Of a stretch of 64,000 bases of DNA, positions 36,870 to 44,790 are shown piece by piece. The position numbers and the translations under genes are program-made. The DNA is from Streptomyces sp. NBC_01446 (GTDB taxonomy: Bacteria > Actinomycetota > Actinomycetes > Streptomycetales > Streptomycetaceae). The stretch's first letter is position 1. Every line of letters begins with the position of its first letter. The notes below the pieces were generated by a model. That model was not told the origin of the DNA and made no database searches. It was given only the letters and a program-made list of their open reading frames with translations. The DNA lies in assembly GCF_026340095.1 (NCBI RefSeq), contig NZ_JAPEPO010000001.1, positions 2,572,501 through 2,636,500 of the forward strand. Direction: 5' to 3'.

Positions 36870-37514
36870 CTAGCCGAGGATCTTCCGGTCGTACGCCACG
36901 GCGACCGCGGCCGCGCGGTCCTTCACGCCCAACTTGCCGTAGACATGGGTGAGATGGGTCTTCACCGTCGCCTCGCTGATGAACAGGACGCGGGCGATCT
37001 CCTTGTTCGACGTGCCCTTGGCGACCAGGGCGAGGACCTCGCGCTCACGGGCCGAGAGGGGTTCGCCGGCGGGGGCGGCCGGGGTGCGGACCGCGGTGAC
37101 CAGGCGGGAGGCGACCGCCGGGGACAGCACGGTGCGGCCGTCGGCGGCGGCGCGTACGGCCGTGAACAACTCCTCGCGCGGGGCGTCCTTGAGGAGGTAG
37201 CCGGTGGCGCCCGCCTCGATCGCGGGCAGCGTGTCCGAGTCCGTGTCGTACGTGGTCAGGACGAGGACGCGGGAGCGGGCACCGCGGTGGGTGAGTTCCT
37301 TGATGGCGTCGACGCCGTTCCCGCCGGGCATGCGCAGGTCCATGAGGACGACGTCCGGGTCGAGGCGGGCGGTCAGTTCGACGGCCTCGGCGCCGTTCGA
37401 CGCCTCACCGAGGACCGTGAAGTCGGCGGCCGACTCGAACATGCCGCGCAGGCCGTCCCGTACGACGGGGTGGTCGTCGACGATCAGCAGGGAGATGAGG
37501 GAGTCACTGGTCAT
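36870..37514 (-). CDS. NarL/LuxR-type response regulator
   Basis: A 214-residue regulator with a receiver domain (LLIVDDHPVVRDGL, phospho-acceptor Asp59 in VVLMDLRMPGG, Lys in YLLKDAPREE) and a C-terminal LuxR helix-turn-helix (LSAREREVLALVAKGTSNKE with SEATVKTHLTHVYGKLG, residues 150-205). It overlaps the histidine kinase gene by 11 bases and ends 4 bases from glgX, with which it converges. It likely controls the ABC exporter encoded in the same operon. Confidence 0.95.
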   Translation of the reverse strand: MTSDSLISLLIVDDHPVVRDGLRGMFESAADFTVLGEASNGAEAVELTARLDPDVVLMDLRMPGGNGVDAIKELTHRGARSRVLVLTTYDTDSDTLPAIEAGATGYLLKDAPREELFTAVRAAADGRTVLSPAVASRLVTAVRTPAAPAGEPLSAREREVLALVAKGTSNKEIARVLFISEATVKTHLTHVYGKLGVKDRAAAVAVAYDRKILG

Positions 37515-38775
37515 GGCGGACCAACGGTACGCGAGCCGAGACGGCCGTGCCGCCGCCGGGCTCCGACTCCACCGTCAGTGCGCCCGCGATGCGTTCGGCC
37601 CTGGCCCGCATCCCGTCGAGGCCGAACCCGCCGGTGCCGGTGCGGGCGGGCAGCTCCAGCGGGTCGAAGCCGCGGCCGTCGTCGCGTACGTCGAGGGTGA
37701 CCTCGCCCGCCATGTAGGAGAGCGTCACGCCGAGCCGTCCGGCGTGGGCGTGCCGGGCGGCGTTCGACAGGGCCTCCTCGGCGATGCGCAGTAGGGTCGC
37801 CTCGATCTCGTCGTGCAGCTGCTCCGTGGTGCCCGTGACGGTGAACTCGGCGCGTACGCCGGTACGCCGGGCCCACTCCGTGACGGTCTTCTTCAGCGCC
37901 TCGGACAGGGAGGCGTTCTCCAGGGCCGCCGGGGAGAGGTTGTGCACGGAGCGGCGGGCCTCGCCGAGGCTGTGCCGGGCGAGGTCGGCGGCGCGGTCGA
38001 GGTGCTGGCGGGCCTGTTCCGGGTCGGCGGTGCCCGCGACGACCTGGAGCTGGGCGATGATCCCGGTCAGGCCCTGCGCGATGGTGTCGTGGATCTCGGC
38101 GGCGAGCCGGCGGCGCTCGTCGGCGACACCGGCTTCCCTTGCCTGGAGAAGGAGTTGGGTGTGCAGGGCGGCGTTCTCGCTCATGGCGTCCTGGAGGGCC
38201 TTGTTCGTGCGCTCCAGTTCGGCGATGGTCTCGGCCTGGACGCGGTTGCGCTCCTCCTCCTTGACGTTGATGTGCATCATGACGGAGACGAGACCCATGT
38301 TCACGGCGAGCAGCGCACCGAAGACGGCCCAGGTGAGCGGGCCCTTCGGCGGGAACCCACCGGCCTCGGAACCGGCCATGACGACGGCTGTGGCGAACAG
38401 TCCGGTGCGCACGAACCGGCGCGGCAGCAGCCGGTCGGCGCTGAAGTAGCCGATGACGGCGTAGAACACGAAGAACGGGTTGAGCCAGGCCAGGACGAAG
38501 GCGATGGCCCAGCGCACCGTGTAGTAGCCGGCTCCCGCCGCGGAGGGGCCGGGGTGGCGCAGCGCCCTCCTGCCCCACACGCTCTCCAGGAGCAGCGCCG
38601 CCGCGACGAGGCCGCCGGCGAGATACCACTGGAACCGATCCCGGCCCATGCCGGCGATGTCCGACGTCGCCAGGACCAAGGGGATGCTGAAGGCCAGCAG
38701 GGCGTAGGGGCCGTAGCGGTGGAAAGCGGCCCACCGCTGCCGGATGGTGGTGTCCATCGCGCCTGTGCCCTGCAT
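37504..38775 (-). CDS. membrane histidine kinase (HisKA_3)
   Basis: A 423-residue kinase. The N-terminal half has four or five membrane helices (YALLAFSIPLVLATS, FQWYLAGGLVAAALLL, WAIAFVLAWLNPFFVFYAVI and two more). A coiled coil (EEERNRVQAETIAELERT) leads to the phospho-acceptor in RRRLAAEIHDTIAQGLTGII (His about 229), then HATPase boxes EEALSNAARHAHA and VRDDGRGFDP. No extracytoplasmic sensor domain is present, so the signal is probably in the membrane, as in BceS/LiaS-like intramembrane kinases. ATG 38775 has GGAG 8 bases upstream. It precedes the response regulator gene. Confidence 0.93.
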   Translation of the reverse strand: MQGTGAMDTTIRQRWAAFHRYGPYALLAFSIPLVLATSDIAGMGRDRFQWYLAGGLVAAALLLESVWGRRALRHPGPSAAGAGYYTVRWAIAFVLAWLNPFFVFYAVIGYFSADRLLPRRFVRTGLFATAVVMAGSEAGGFPPKGPLTWAVFGALLAVNMGLVSVMMHINVKEEERNRVQAETIAELERTNKALQDAMSENAALHTQLLLQAREAGVADERRRLAAEIHDTIAQGLTGIIAQLQVVAGTADPEQARQHLDRAADLARHSLGEARRSVHNLSPAALENASLSEALKKTVTEWARRTGVRAEFTVTGTTEQLHDEIEATLLRIAEEALSNAARHAHAGRLGVTLSYMAGEVTLDVRDDGRGFDPLELPARTGTGGFGLDGMRARAERIAGALTVESEPGGGTAVSARVPLVRHDQ

Positions 38776-38816
38776 TTCCATGGCTCCAGTCTGCACGGGC
38801 CGGACTCGGCACACGC

Positions 38817-39590
38817 TCACTCCCAGCGGAACCAGCGCGCGGACGCAGCGGTCAGGACCACGGCCCAGGCGGCGAGCACGGCCAGGTGGGACCAGGACGG
38901 CCAGTCACCCGCCGCGGCCTGGTTCATGGCCTGGGCCGCGGCGCCGAACGGCGTGAGCTCGACGATGTTCGCCAGTGCCGTCGGCATCGACTGCACCGGC
39001 AGCCACACCCCGGCGCAGAACATGCTCGGGAAGAACACGGTGGAGCCGATGGCGCTCGCGACCTTCGCGGTGCGGGCGCGGGCGGAGACCAGCGCGCCGA
39101 GCGACAGGGCGACGACGACGGACAGCAGAAGGGCGAGCAGATACCCGAAGGCCTGCTGCGGCAGCTTCACGTCGAACGCGAGCCGCCCGATGGCGAGCGA
39201 GAGCAGCGACGAGGCGAGCGCGGCGACACCGTGGATGGTCATCTGCGCGCCGAGCAGCGCGGGCGGCTGCACCGGCGTGGTCGACATGCGGCGCAGGATG
39301 CCGCGCTCCCGGTAGCCGGCGATGACCGGTGCCATCGCCTGCAGGCCCGCGACGATCATCGGGAGCAGCACGGTGATGGGGACGTACGCGTCGATGAGGC
39401 GCAGACCGGCCGGGCCCGAGTCGGCCTCCCGGAACGCGGGGATGGAGCCGAGGATCACGAGCAGGGCCGGCGGGAAGACCATGACTCCGAAGAGGCTGCC
39501 GGGTTCGCGCAGGAAGAGGCGGACCTCGCTCCTGAGGACGGCGGAGTTGGCTCCGCGGCCACGTACAAGGGTGGCGGTGGTGGTGCTCAT
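38817..39590 (-). CDS. ABC-2 type exporter permease
   Basis: A 257-residue membrane protein of the ABC-2 family with about six helices. The signature region is MAPVIAGYRERGILRRMSTT (contact with the ATPase) and the conserved fifth segment VFFPSMFCAGVWLPVQSMPT. ABC-2 exporters move drugs, lipids or antibiotics out of the cell. It overlaps the ATPase gene by 4 bases and precedes the histidine kinase gene by 41 bases, forming one operon with the two-component system. Confidence 0.93.
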   Translation of the reverse strand: MSTTTATLVRGRGANSAVLRSEVRLFLREPGSLFGVMVFPPALLVILGSIPAFREADSGPAGLRLIDAYVPITVLLPMIVAGLQAMAPVIAGYRERGILRRMSTTPVQPPALLGAQMTIHGVAALASSLLSLAIGRLAFDVKLPQQAFGYLLALLLSVVVALSLGALVSARARTAKVASAIGSTVFFPSMFCAGVWLPVQSMPTALANIVELTPFGAAAQAMNQAAAGDWPSWSHLAVLAAWAVVLTAASARWFRWE

Positions 39591-40525
39591 GACTGGGCGG
39601 CTCCCGTCAGGTCCAGGAACGCGTCGTCCAACGTGGCGTCGGACACGCGGAGTTGGTGTGCCGTGATCTGGTGGCGGGCGAGCAGCGTGATGACGGCGTT
39701 GACCGTCTCGTCGGTGCCGCCCAGGGTGACGCGGCCGTCCCGGTGCTCCACGGACGCGAGCGCGGGCAGATCCCGCAGCGCCTCCTCGTCGAGGGGTGCG
39801 GACGGCGTGAACGACATGACGGTGGACCCCGCGGCCCGGCTGATGAGGCCCGCCGGGGTGTCGAGCGCGGCGATCCTGCCCTTGTCGATCACGGCGATCC
39901 GGTCGCAGAGGCGCTGTGCCTCCTCCATGAAGTGCGTGACGAGCAGGACGGTGACGCCGCTGTCGCGGACGTCCTCGATGAGCTGCCAGGTGTCGCGGCG
40001 GGCGCGTGGGTCGAGGCCCGTGGTCAGCTCGTCGAGGACGACGACCCGCGGGTTCCCGATCAGCGCGAGCGCGATGAACAGGCGCTGCTTCTGGCCGCCG
40101 CTGAGCTTCGCGAACCGGGTGCCGAGCTTGTCCGTGAGGCGCAGGCGCTCGGCCAGGGGTCGCCAGTCGGCCGGGTTCGGGTAGAACGCCGCGTACAGTT
40201 CGAGCGCCTCGCGGACGGTGAGTTTCGCCTGGAGTTCGCTCTCCTGGAGCTGGGCGCCGAGGATTTCGGTGACACGGTCGTGGTCGGCGACGGGGTCGAG
40301 GCCCGCGACGCGGACGCGGCCGGCGTCGGGGACGCGCAGCCCCTCGACGCATTCGACCGCGGTCGTCTTGCCGGCACCGTTCGGACCGAGGATGCCGAAG
40401 ATCTCGCCCTCCCCGACGGTGAACGAGACGTCGTCGACGACGGCCCGCCCGGCGTAGACCTTGCGGAGCCCGGCGACCTCGATCAGGGGCCTGTCGCCCC
40501 GTACTGCGCTGTGTGTCGTCGTCAT
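39587..40525 (-). CDS. ABC-2 exporter ATP-binding protein
   Basis: A 312-residue ATPase of the drug-export group: Walker A GILGPNGAGKTTAVECVEGL, signature FAKLSGGQKQRLFIALAL, Walker B VVVLDELTTGLDPRARRDTW, and the H-loop LLVTHFMEEAQRLCDRIA. It is the first gene in the minus-strand operon ATPase, permease, kinase, regulator. The ATG at 40525 is preferred (MTTTHSAVRG), though the ribosome site GGAG is very close. Resistance or cell-envelope stress export is likely. Confidence 0.93.
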   Translation of the reverse strand: MTTTHSAVRGDRPLIEVAGLRKVYAGRAVVDDVSFTVGEGEIFGILGPNGAGKTTAVECVEGLRVPDAGRVRVAGLDPVADHDRVTEILGAQLQESELQAKLTVREALELYAAFYPNPADWRPLAERLRLTDKLGTRFAKLSGGQKQRLFIALALIGNPRVVVLDELTTGLDPRARRDTWQLIEDVRDSGVTVLLVTHFMEEAQRLCDRIAVIDKGRIAALDTPAGLISRAAGSTVMSFTPSAPLDEEALRDLPALASVEHRDGRVTLGGTDETVNAVITLLARHQITAHQLRVSDATLDDAFLDLTGAAQS

Positions 40526-40699
40526 GCTCCGAGAATCCCCGCGCGGGCCCCTCGGCGGCATCGCCCATCGCGCTCGAAAGGGCATCAGCCGATCGGTTGA
40601 TACGGCGCTACGACCCCTGCGGGGCGGGCCATGGCGCGGGGGCGGATTCGCCGGAAACCCGGTGGGCGTTGTCAGTGCCGATCCGTAGTCTCACTCCTG

Positions 40700-42547
40700 A
40701 TGCCCACTACACATGCACCGGCCACGGACCCCGACCAACTCGTCCCGGCGGCAGAGCAGTCCGCCGTGCGCACGCTGCTGCGCCTGTGGCCGTACGTACG
40801 GCCGGTGCGGGCGCGCTGGGCGGGGGCGGCGGCGGTCGCCGTGGTCGCCTCCTGTCTGTCACTCGTCTTCCCCATCGTCCTGAAGTGGATCGTGGACGGG
40901 CCGGTCACGGACCACGACCCGGGCGGGGTGTGGCTGGGCGCGGGCATGCTGCTGGCACTCGGGGTCACGGAGGCGCTGCTCTTCGGGCTGAGACGGTGGC
41001 TGGTGGCGCGTCCGCTGGCGAGCGTCGAGGCGGCCATGCGGGGGGATCTGTTCCGGCATCTCCAGCGGCTGCCCGTCGCGTTCCACGACCGGTGGGCCTC
41101 GGGCCAGTTGCTGTCACGCGGGACGACCGACCTCATGGTCGTACGCATGTTCCTGGCCTTTCCGCTGACGTTCCTGATCGTCAACGGCGTGACGATCGTC
41201 GCCGGGTTCGTGCTGCTCATCGCGCAGGACTGGGGGCTCGGCCTCGTCCTGCTGGCGCCCGCGCTGCCGCTCATGGTGCTCTGCTACCGCTTCGAGTCGA
41301 CGTACGCGTCGGCCGCGCGCCGCGCCCAGGACCAGGTCGGGGATCTGACCACGGTGGTCGAGGAGTCCGTTCTCGGGATCCGGATCATCAAGGGGTTCGG
41401 GCGGCACCGCAGCCAGGCGCGGGCCTTCCGTGACCTGTCGCACACGCTGCGCGGGACCGAGCTCACCAAGGCGCGGCTGCTCGCGGGGATCCTCGGCGTC
41501 ATCACGCTGCTGCCGGAGATGGCGCTCGGGGCCGCGCTGGTGCTCGGGTCCGTGCAGGTCGCGGACGGGAAGCTGTCCGCGGGGACGCTGGTGGCCTTCC
41601 TGTCGACGGCCCTCGCGCTGCGCTGGCCGATCGACTCGATCGGGTTCCTGCTCGCCATGAGCCAGGAGGCGGCGACGGCGACCCGGCGGTTCTTCGAGGT
41701 CATGGACGAGCCGGAGGAGAGCGAAGGGGTCTCGGCGGCGGGTGCCCCCGCGGCGGAGGACGGTGCGGGCGGGCTGCGGTTCGAGGGGGTCCGCTTCCGG
41801 TACCCGGACGCCCCCGACGCGTCCGAGCCCGTCCTGGAGCGGATCGATCTGCATGTGCGCTCCGGGGAGACCATGGCGCTCGTCGGGGCGACCGGCAGCG
41901 GCAAGACGACCCTGACCGCGCTCGTGCCCCGGCTGCACGAGCTCACCGGCGGGCGGATCACCCTCGACGGGCGGGACATCGGATCGATGGAGCGCGAGGA
42001 GTTGCGCACCCTCGTCTCCGTGGCCTTCGAGGAGCCGACGCTTTTCTCGGCCTCCGTCGCGGAGAACGTGCTGATGGGTGCGGTCGAAGCGGACGCCGCG
42101 CAGCTCGACCGGGCGCTCGGCGTCGCGCAGGCCGGGTTCGTGAAGGCACTGCCGGACGCGGCCGGTACGCAGGTCGGCGAGCAGGGTCTCAGCCTCTCCG
42201 GCGGGCAGCGGCAGCGGCTCGCGCTCGCCCGCGCGGTCGTGGGGAGCCCGCGCTTCCTCGTGCTCGACGACCCGCTGTCCGCGCTCGACGTGCACACGGA
42301 GGCCCTGGTGGAGGCGGCCCTGCGGGAGGTGCTCGCCGCGAGCACGGCGCTCGTCGTCGCGCACCGGCCGTCGACGGTGCTGCTCGCCGACCGCGTCGCC
42401 CTCCTGTCGGGCGGGCGGATCACCGCCGTGGGCACGCACCAGGAACTGCTGCGCGCGAACGCGGAGTACCGGCATCTCATGTCCGGTGCGGACCTGCAGA
42501 GGGAAGACGACGGGCCGCTCGGGCCGGAGGGGAAGGGCACGCGATGA
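40700..42547 (+). CDS. ABC exporter half-transporter A (membrane plus ATPase)
   Basis: A 615-residue type IV ABC exporter subunit. The transmembrane domain (residues about 30-330) includes PLASVEAAMRGDLFRHLQRL and HDRWASGQLLSRGTTDLMVV; the ATPase has Walker A LVGATGSGKTTLTALVPRLH, signature LSLSGGQRQRLALARAVVGS and Walker B FLVLDDPLSALDVHTEALVE. Walker B ends in Asp (DD) where a catalytic Glu is usual, marking the degenerate site of a heterodimer. It overlaps the second half-transporter by 4 bases. Start ATG 40700 lacks a clear ribosome site; upstream frame is open but unlike protein. Confidence 0.9.
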   Translation: MPTTHAPATDPDQLVPAAEQSAVRTLLRLWPYVRPVRARWAGAAAVAVVASCLSLVFPIVLKWIVDGPVTDHDPGGVWLGAGMLLALGVTEALLFGLRRWLVARPLASVEAAMRGDLFRHLQRLPVAFHDRWASGQLLSRGTTDLMVVRMFLAFPLTFLIVNGVTIVAGFVLLIAQDWGLGLVLLAPALPLMVLCYRFESTYASAARRAQDQVGDLTTVVEESVLGIRIIKGFGRHRSQARAFRDLSHTLRGTELTKARLLAGILGVITLLPEMALGAALVLGSVQVADGKLSAGTLVAFLSTALALRWPIDSIGFLLAMSQEAATATRRFFEVMDEPEESEGVSAAGAPAAEDGAGGLRFEGVRFRYPDAPDASEPVLERIDLHVRSGETMALVGATGSGKTTLTALVPRLHELTGGRITLDGRDIGSMEREELRTLVSVAFEEPTLFSASVAENVLMGAVEADAAQLDRALGVAQAGFVKALPDAAGTQVGEQGLSLSGGQRQRLALARAVVGSPRFLVLDDPLSALDVHTEALVEAALREVLAASTALVVAHRPSTVLLADRVALLSGGRITAVGTHQELLRANAEYRHLMSGADLQREDDGPLGPEGKGTR

Positions 42548-44418
42548 CCACGACGACGAAGCCGGACCGTACGCCGCAGGATCCGGCCGCCGAGGACGGC
42601 GAGGAACTGCGGCTCCCCTCCCCCGGCGACCCCTTCGACCAGGACGACCTGCCCACCCCCAAGGGCGCGACCGGCGCGTTGCTGCGCTCCCTGCTCGCGC
42701 CGAGCCGGCGCACGGTGTGGCTGGCCGTGCTGTGTCTGCTGCTCCAGCAGGCCGCCGTGCAGGCGGGGCCGCTGCTCGTCGCGTACGCCATCGACAGCGC
42801 GGTGCCCGCCTTCCGCGCCGGCGGCCACGGCCCGCTGATCGCGGTGGCGGTCGGCTATCTCCTGGCGGCGTCCTGCTCCAGCCTCTTCCAGTTCGCGTTC
42901 GTGCAGGTGTCGGCGCGGGTGAACCAGAACGTGCTGCTCGATCTGCGCGGCCGGATCTTCCGGCACGCGCAGGCCCTCAGCGTCGACTTCCACGACCGTT
43001 ACACGTCCGGGCGGCTCATCTCCCGCGCGACGACGGACGTCGAGTCCCTGCGGGAGCTGCTCGCCGAGGGGCTCCAGGAGCTCATCAACATCATCCTGGC
43101 CTCCGTGTACATCACGGCGATGCTGCTCTGGCTCGACGTCGGCATCGGCGCCGTGGCCGCCCTGTCGTTCCTGCCGCTCGCCGTCCTCATCCAGCTGTAC
43201 CGGCGGCGCGCGGCCAGGGTGTACGCGGAGCGGTCATCGGCGATCGCCCGCGTCATCGTGAAGTTCGCCGAGACGATGAACGGGATCAGGCCGGTGCGGG
43301 CCTTCCGCCGCGAGCGCGCCAACGACGCGGACTTCGCCGGGCTGAACCACCGCCACGAGCGGGTCAACGGTGACGCGCTGCTCGAGATGGCGCGCTACGT
43401 CATCGGATCCCGCCTCCTCGCGAACACCGCGGTGGCCGGAATGGTCCTGTGGGGCGCCTACCGTGTCGCCGACGGGACGCTCGAACTCGGCGTCCTGGCG
43501 GCCGCCGTGCTGTTCATCCGCCGTCTGTACGACCCCATCGACCGGCTCGCGATGTTCCTCAACTCCTATGAGTCCGCGGCCGCTTCACTGCGGAAGATCG
43601 CGGGGCTGCTGCACCAGACGCCGACCGTGCCGGAGCCGTCGTCGCCACGGGATCTGCCCGAGCTCGCCGGCGACCGCCCGGGCCGCGAGGTCGTCTTCGA
43701 CCAGGTCTCCTTCGGCTACCGCACCGGCGGCGAGGTGCTCCCCCGCTTCGACCTCACGCTGCCCGCGGGACAGACGGTCGCCGTGGTCGGCTCCACGGGC
43801 GCCGGGAAGTCGACGCTCGCCAAGCTCCTGGCCCGCTTCTACGACCCCTCTGCGGGCCGGGTCCTGCTCGACGGCGTCGACCTGCGCGACCTGGGCACGG
43901 CCGAGCTGCGGCGGGGCGTGGTGATGGTGACGCAGGAGGCGTTCCTGTTCTCCGGCACGGTCGCCGAGAACATCGCGATCGGCCGGCCCGAGGCGAGCCG
44001 CGAGGAGATCGAGCGCGCGGCGAAGGCGATCGGCGCGCACGACTTCATCACGGCGCTCCCGGACGGCTACGACACGGATGTGCGCAAACGCGGGGGTCGA
44101 ATTTCGGCCGGGCAGCGACAACTGGTCGCGTTCGCACGCGCGCTGCTCGCCGACCCGGCGGTCCTGATCCTCGACGAGGCGACGAGCTCCCTGGACATCC
44201 CCGGCGAGCGGGCGGTGCAGCGCGCGATGCTCACGGTGCTGCGCGGCCGTACCGCGGTCGTCATCGCGCACCGGCTGTCGACGGTGGAGATCGCCGACCG
44301 TGTTCTGGTCATGGAACACGGGCGGATCGCCGAGGACGGCACACCGGACCAACTGATCTGCGGTACAGGAGCGTTCGCCGATCTGCATCGTGCCTGGCGG
44401 GAGAGCGTGGTCGGCTGA
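42544..44418 (+). CDS. ABC exporter half-transporter B (membrane plus ATPase)
   Basis: A 624-residue partner of the preceding gene. It has the exporter membrane domain (AVCLLLQQAAVQAGPLLVAY, then HDRYTSGRLISRATTDVESL) and an ATPase with Walker A VVGSTGAGKSTLAKLLARFY and Walker B AVLILDEATSSLDIPGERAV, with the catalytic Glu present. The ABC signature region reads RKRGGRISAGQRQLVAFARA. So this subunit has the canonical Walker B and the other has the degenerate one, as in heterodimeric exporters of the BmrCD/TM287-288 kind. Substrate unknown. Confidence 0.92.
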   Translation: MTTTTKPDRTPQDPAAEDGEELRLPSPGDPFDQDDLPTPKGATGALLRSLLAPSRRTVWLAVLCLLLQQAAVQAGPLLVAYAIDSAVPAFRAGGHGPLIAVAVGYLLAASCSSLFQFAFVQVSARVNQNVLLDLRGRIFRHAQALSVDFHDRYTSGRLISRATTDVESLRELLAEGLQELINIILASVYITAMLLWLDVGIGAVAALSFLPLAVLIQLYRRRAARVYAERSSAIARVIVKFAETMNGIRPVRAFRRERANDADFAGLNHRHERVNGDALLEMARYVIGSRLLANTAVAGMVLWGAYRVADGTLELGVLAAAVLFIRRLYDPIDRLAMFLNSYESAAASLRKIAGLLHQTPTVPEPSSPRDLPELAGDRPGREVVFDQVSFGYRTGGEVLPRFDLTLPAGQTVAVVGSTGAGKSTLAKLLARFYDPSAGRVLLDGVDLRDLGTAELRRGVVMVTQEAFLFSGTVAENIAIGRPEASREEIERAAKAIGAHDFITALPDGYDTDVRKRGGRISAGQRQLVAFARALLADPAVLILDEATSSLDIPGERAVQRAMLTVLRGRTAVVIAHRLSTVEIADRVLVMEHGRIAEDGTPDQLICGTGAFADLHRAWRESVVG

Positions 44419-44495
44419 GCCGCCGCCCGGACGCGGCCTCTCCACGCCCGGGCGACAGCTCCGTATATCGAACGTGAACATCCGGGCAACGAACC

Positions 44496-44528
44496 ATTTC
44501 CGGCCAACATAATGACGCGCTCCTGACA
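44496..44528 (+). promoter_or_regulatory. upstream module shared by the two M4 peptidase genes (copy 1)
   Basis: ATTTCCGGCCAAC, 11 variable bases, then CTCCTGACA. The same two blocks at the same spacing occur at 47000-47032 before the second M4 gene. The distance to the start codon is 262 bases here. It could be a promoter or a shared regulator site. Confidence 0.65.
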
Positions 44529-44620
44529 GACAACGCTCTCTGCTGCCACTCTTCCCTCGGTCTCGCACAGCTGTCCCACAGCCGAACTGGCGCGGCCCGT
44601 TCGTGAACTGCAGCACGACC

Positions 44621-44650
44621 TGTTGTGCCCAGATGTGCCCAGTTGTGCCC
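44621..44650 (+). repeat. three 10-bp tandem repeats (TGTGCCC core)
   Basis: TGTTGTGCCC, AGATGTGCCC and AGTTGTGCCC are adjacent, each ending in TGTGCCC, one per helical turn. They lie in the leader of the first M4 gene. Confidence 0.75.
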
Positions 44651-44695
44651 GGCTTCGCAGTTCCACCTCGTACCGCCTTGCACCCTGCACAGCCC

Positions 44696-44725
44696 TGTTC
44701 TGCCTTGTTCTGCCTTGTTCTGCCC
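44696..44725 (+). repeat. three 10-bp tandem repeats (TGTTCTGCCT)
   Basis: TGTTCTGCCT occurs twice and TGTTCTGCCC once, directly adjacent, 65 bases before the TTG start of the first M4 gene. Confidence 0.8.
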
Positions 44726-44790
44726 GGACGGTCATTCGCCGTCCGGTCTTCCCCGGCCGTGCGATCCGCGGCCCGCAGAAGGAGTCAGCC

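Larger units (their letters stand above)
44419..44790. other. regulatory leader of the first M4 metallopeptidase gene
   Basis: A 372-base stretch without a gene. It is less GC-rich than its flanks and contains the module shared with the second M4 gene (44496-44528) and two sets of 10-bp tandem repeats (44621-44650 and 44696-44725). The plus-strand frame open through it lacks domain content and a ribosome site. Confidence 0.7.
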
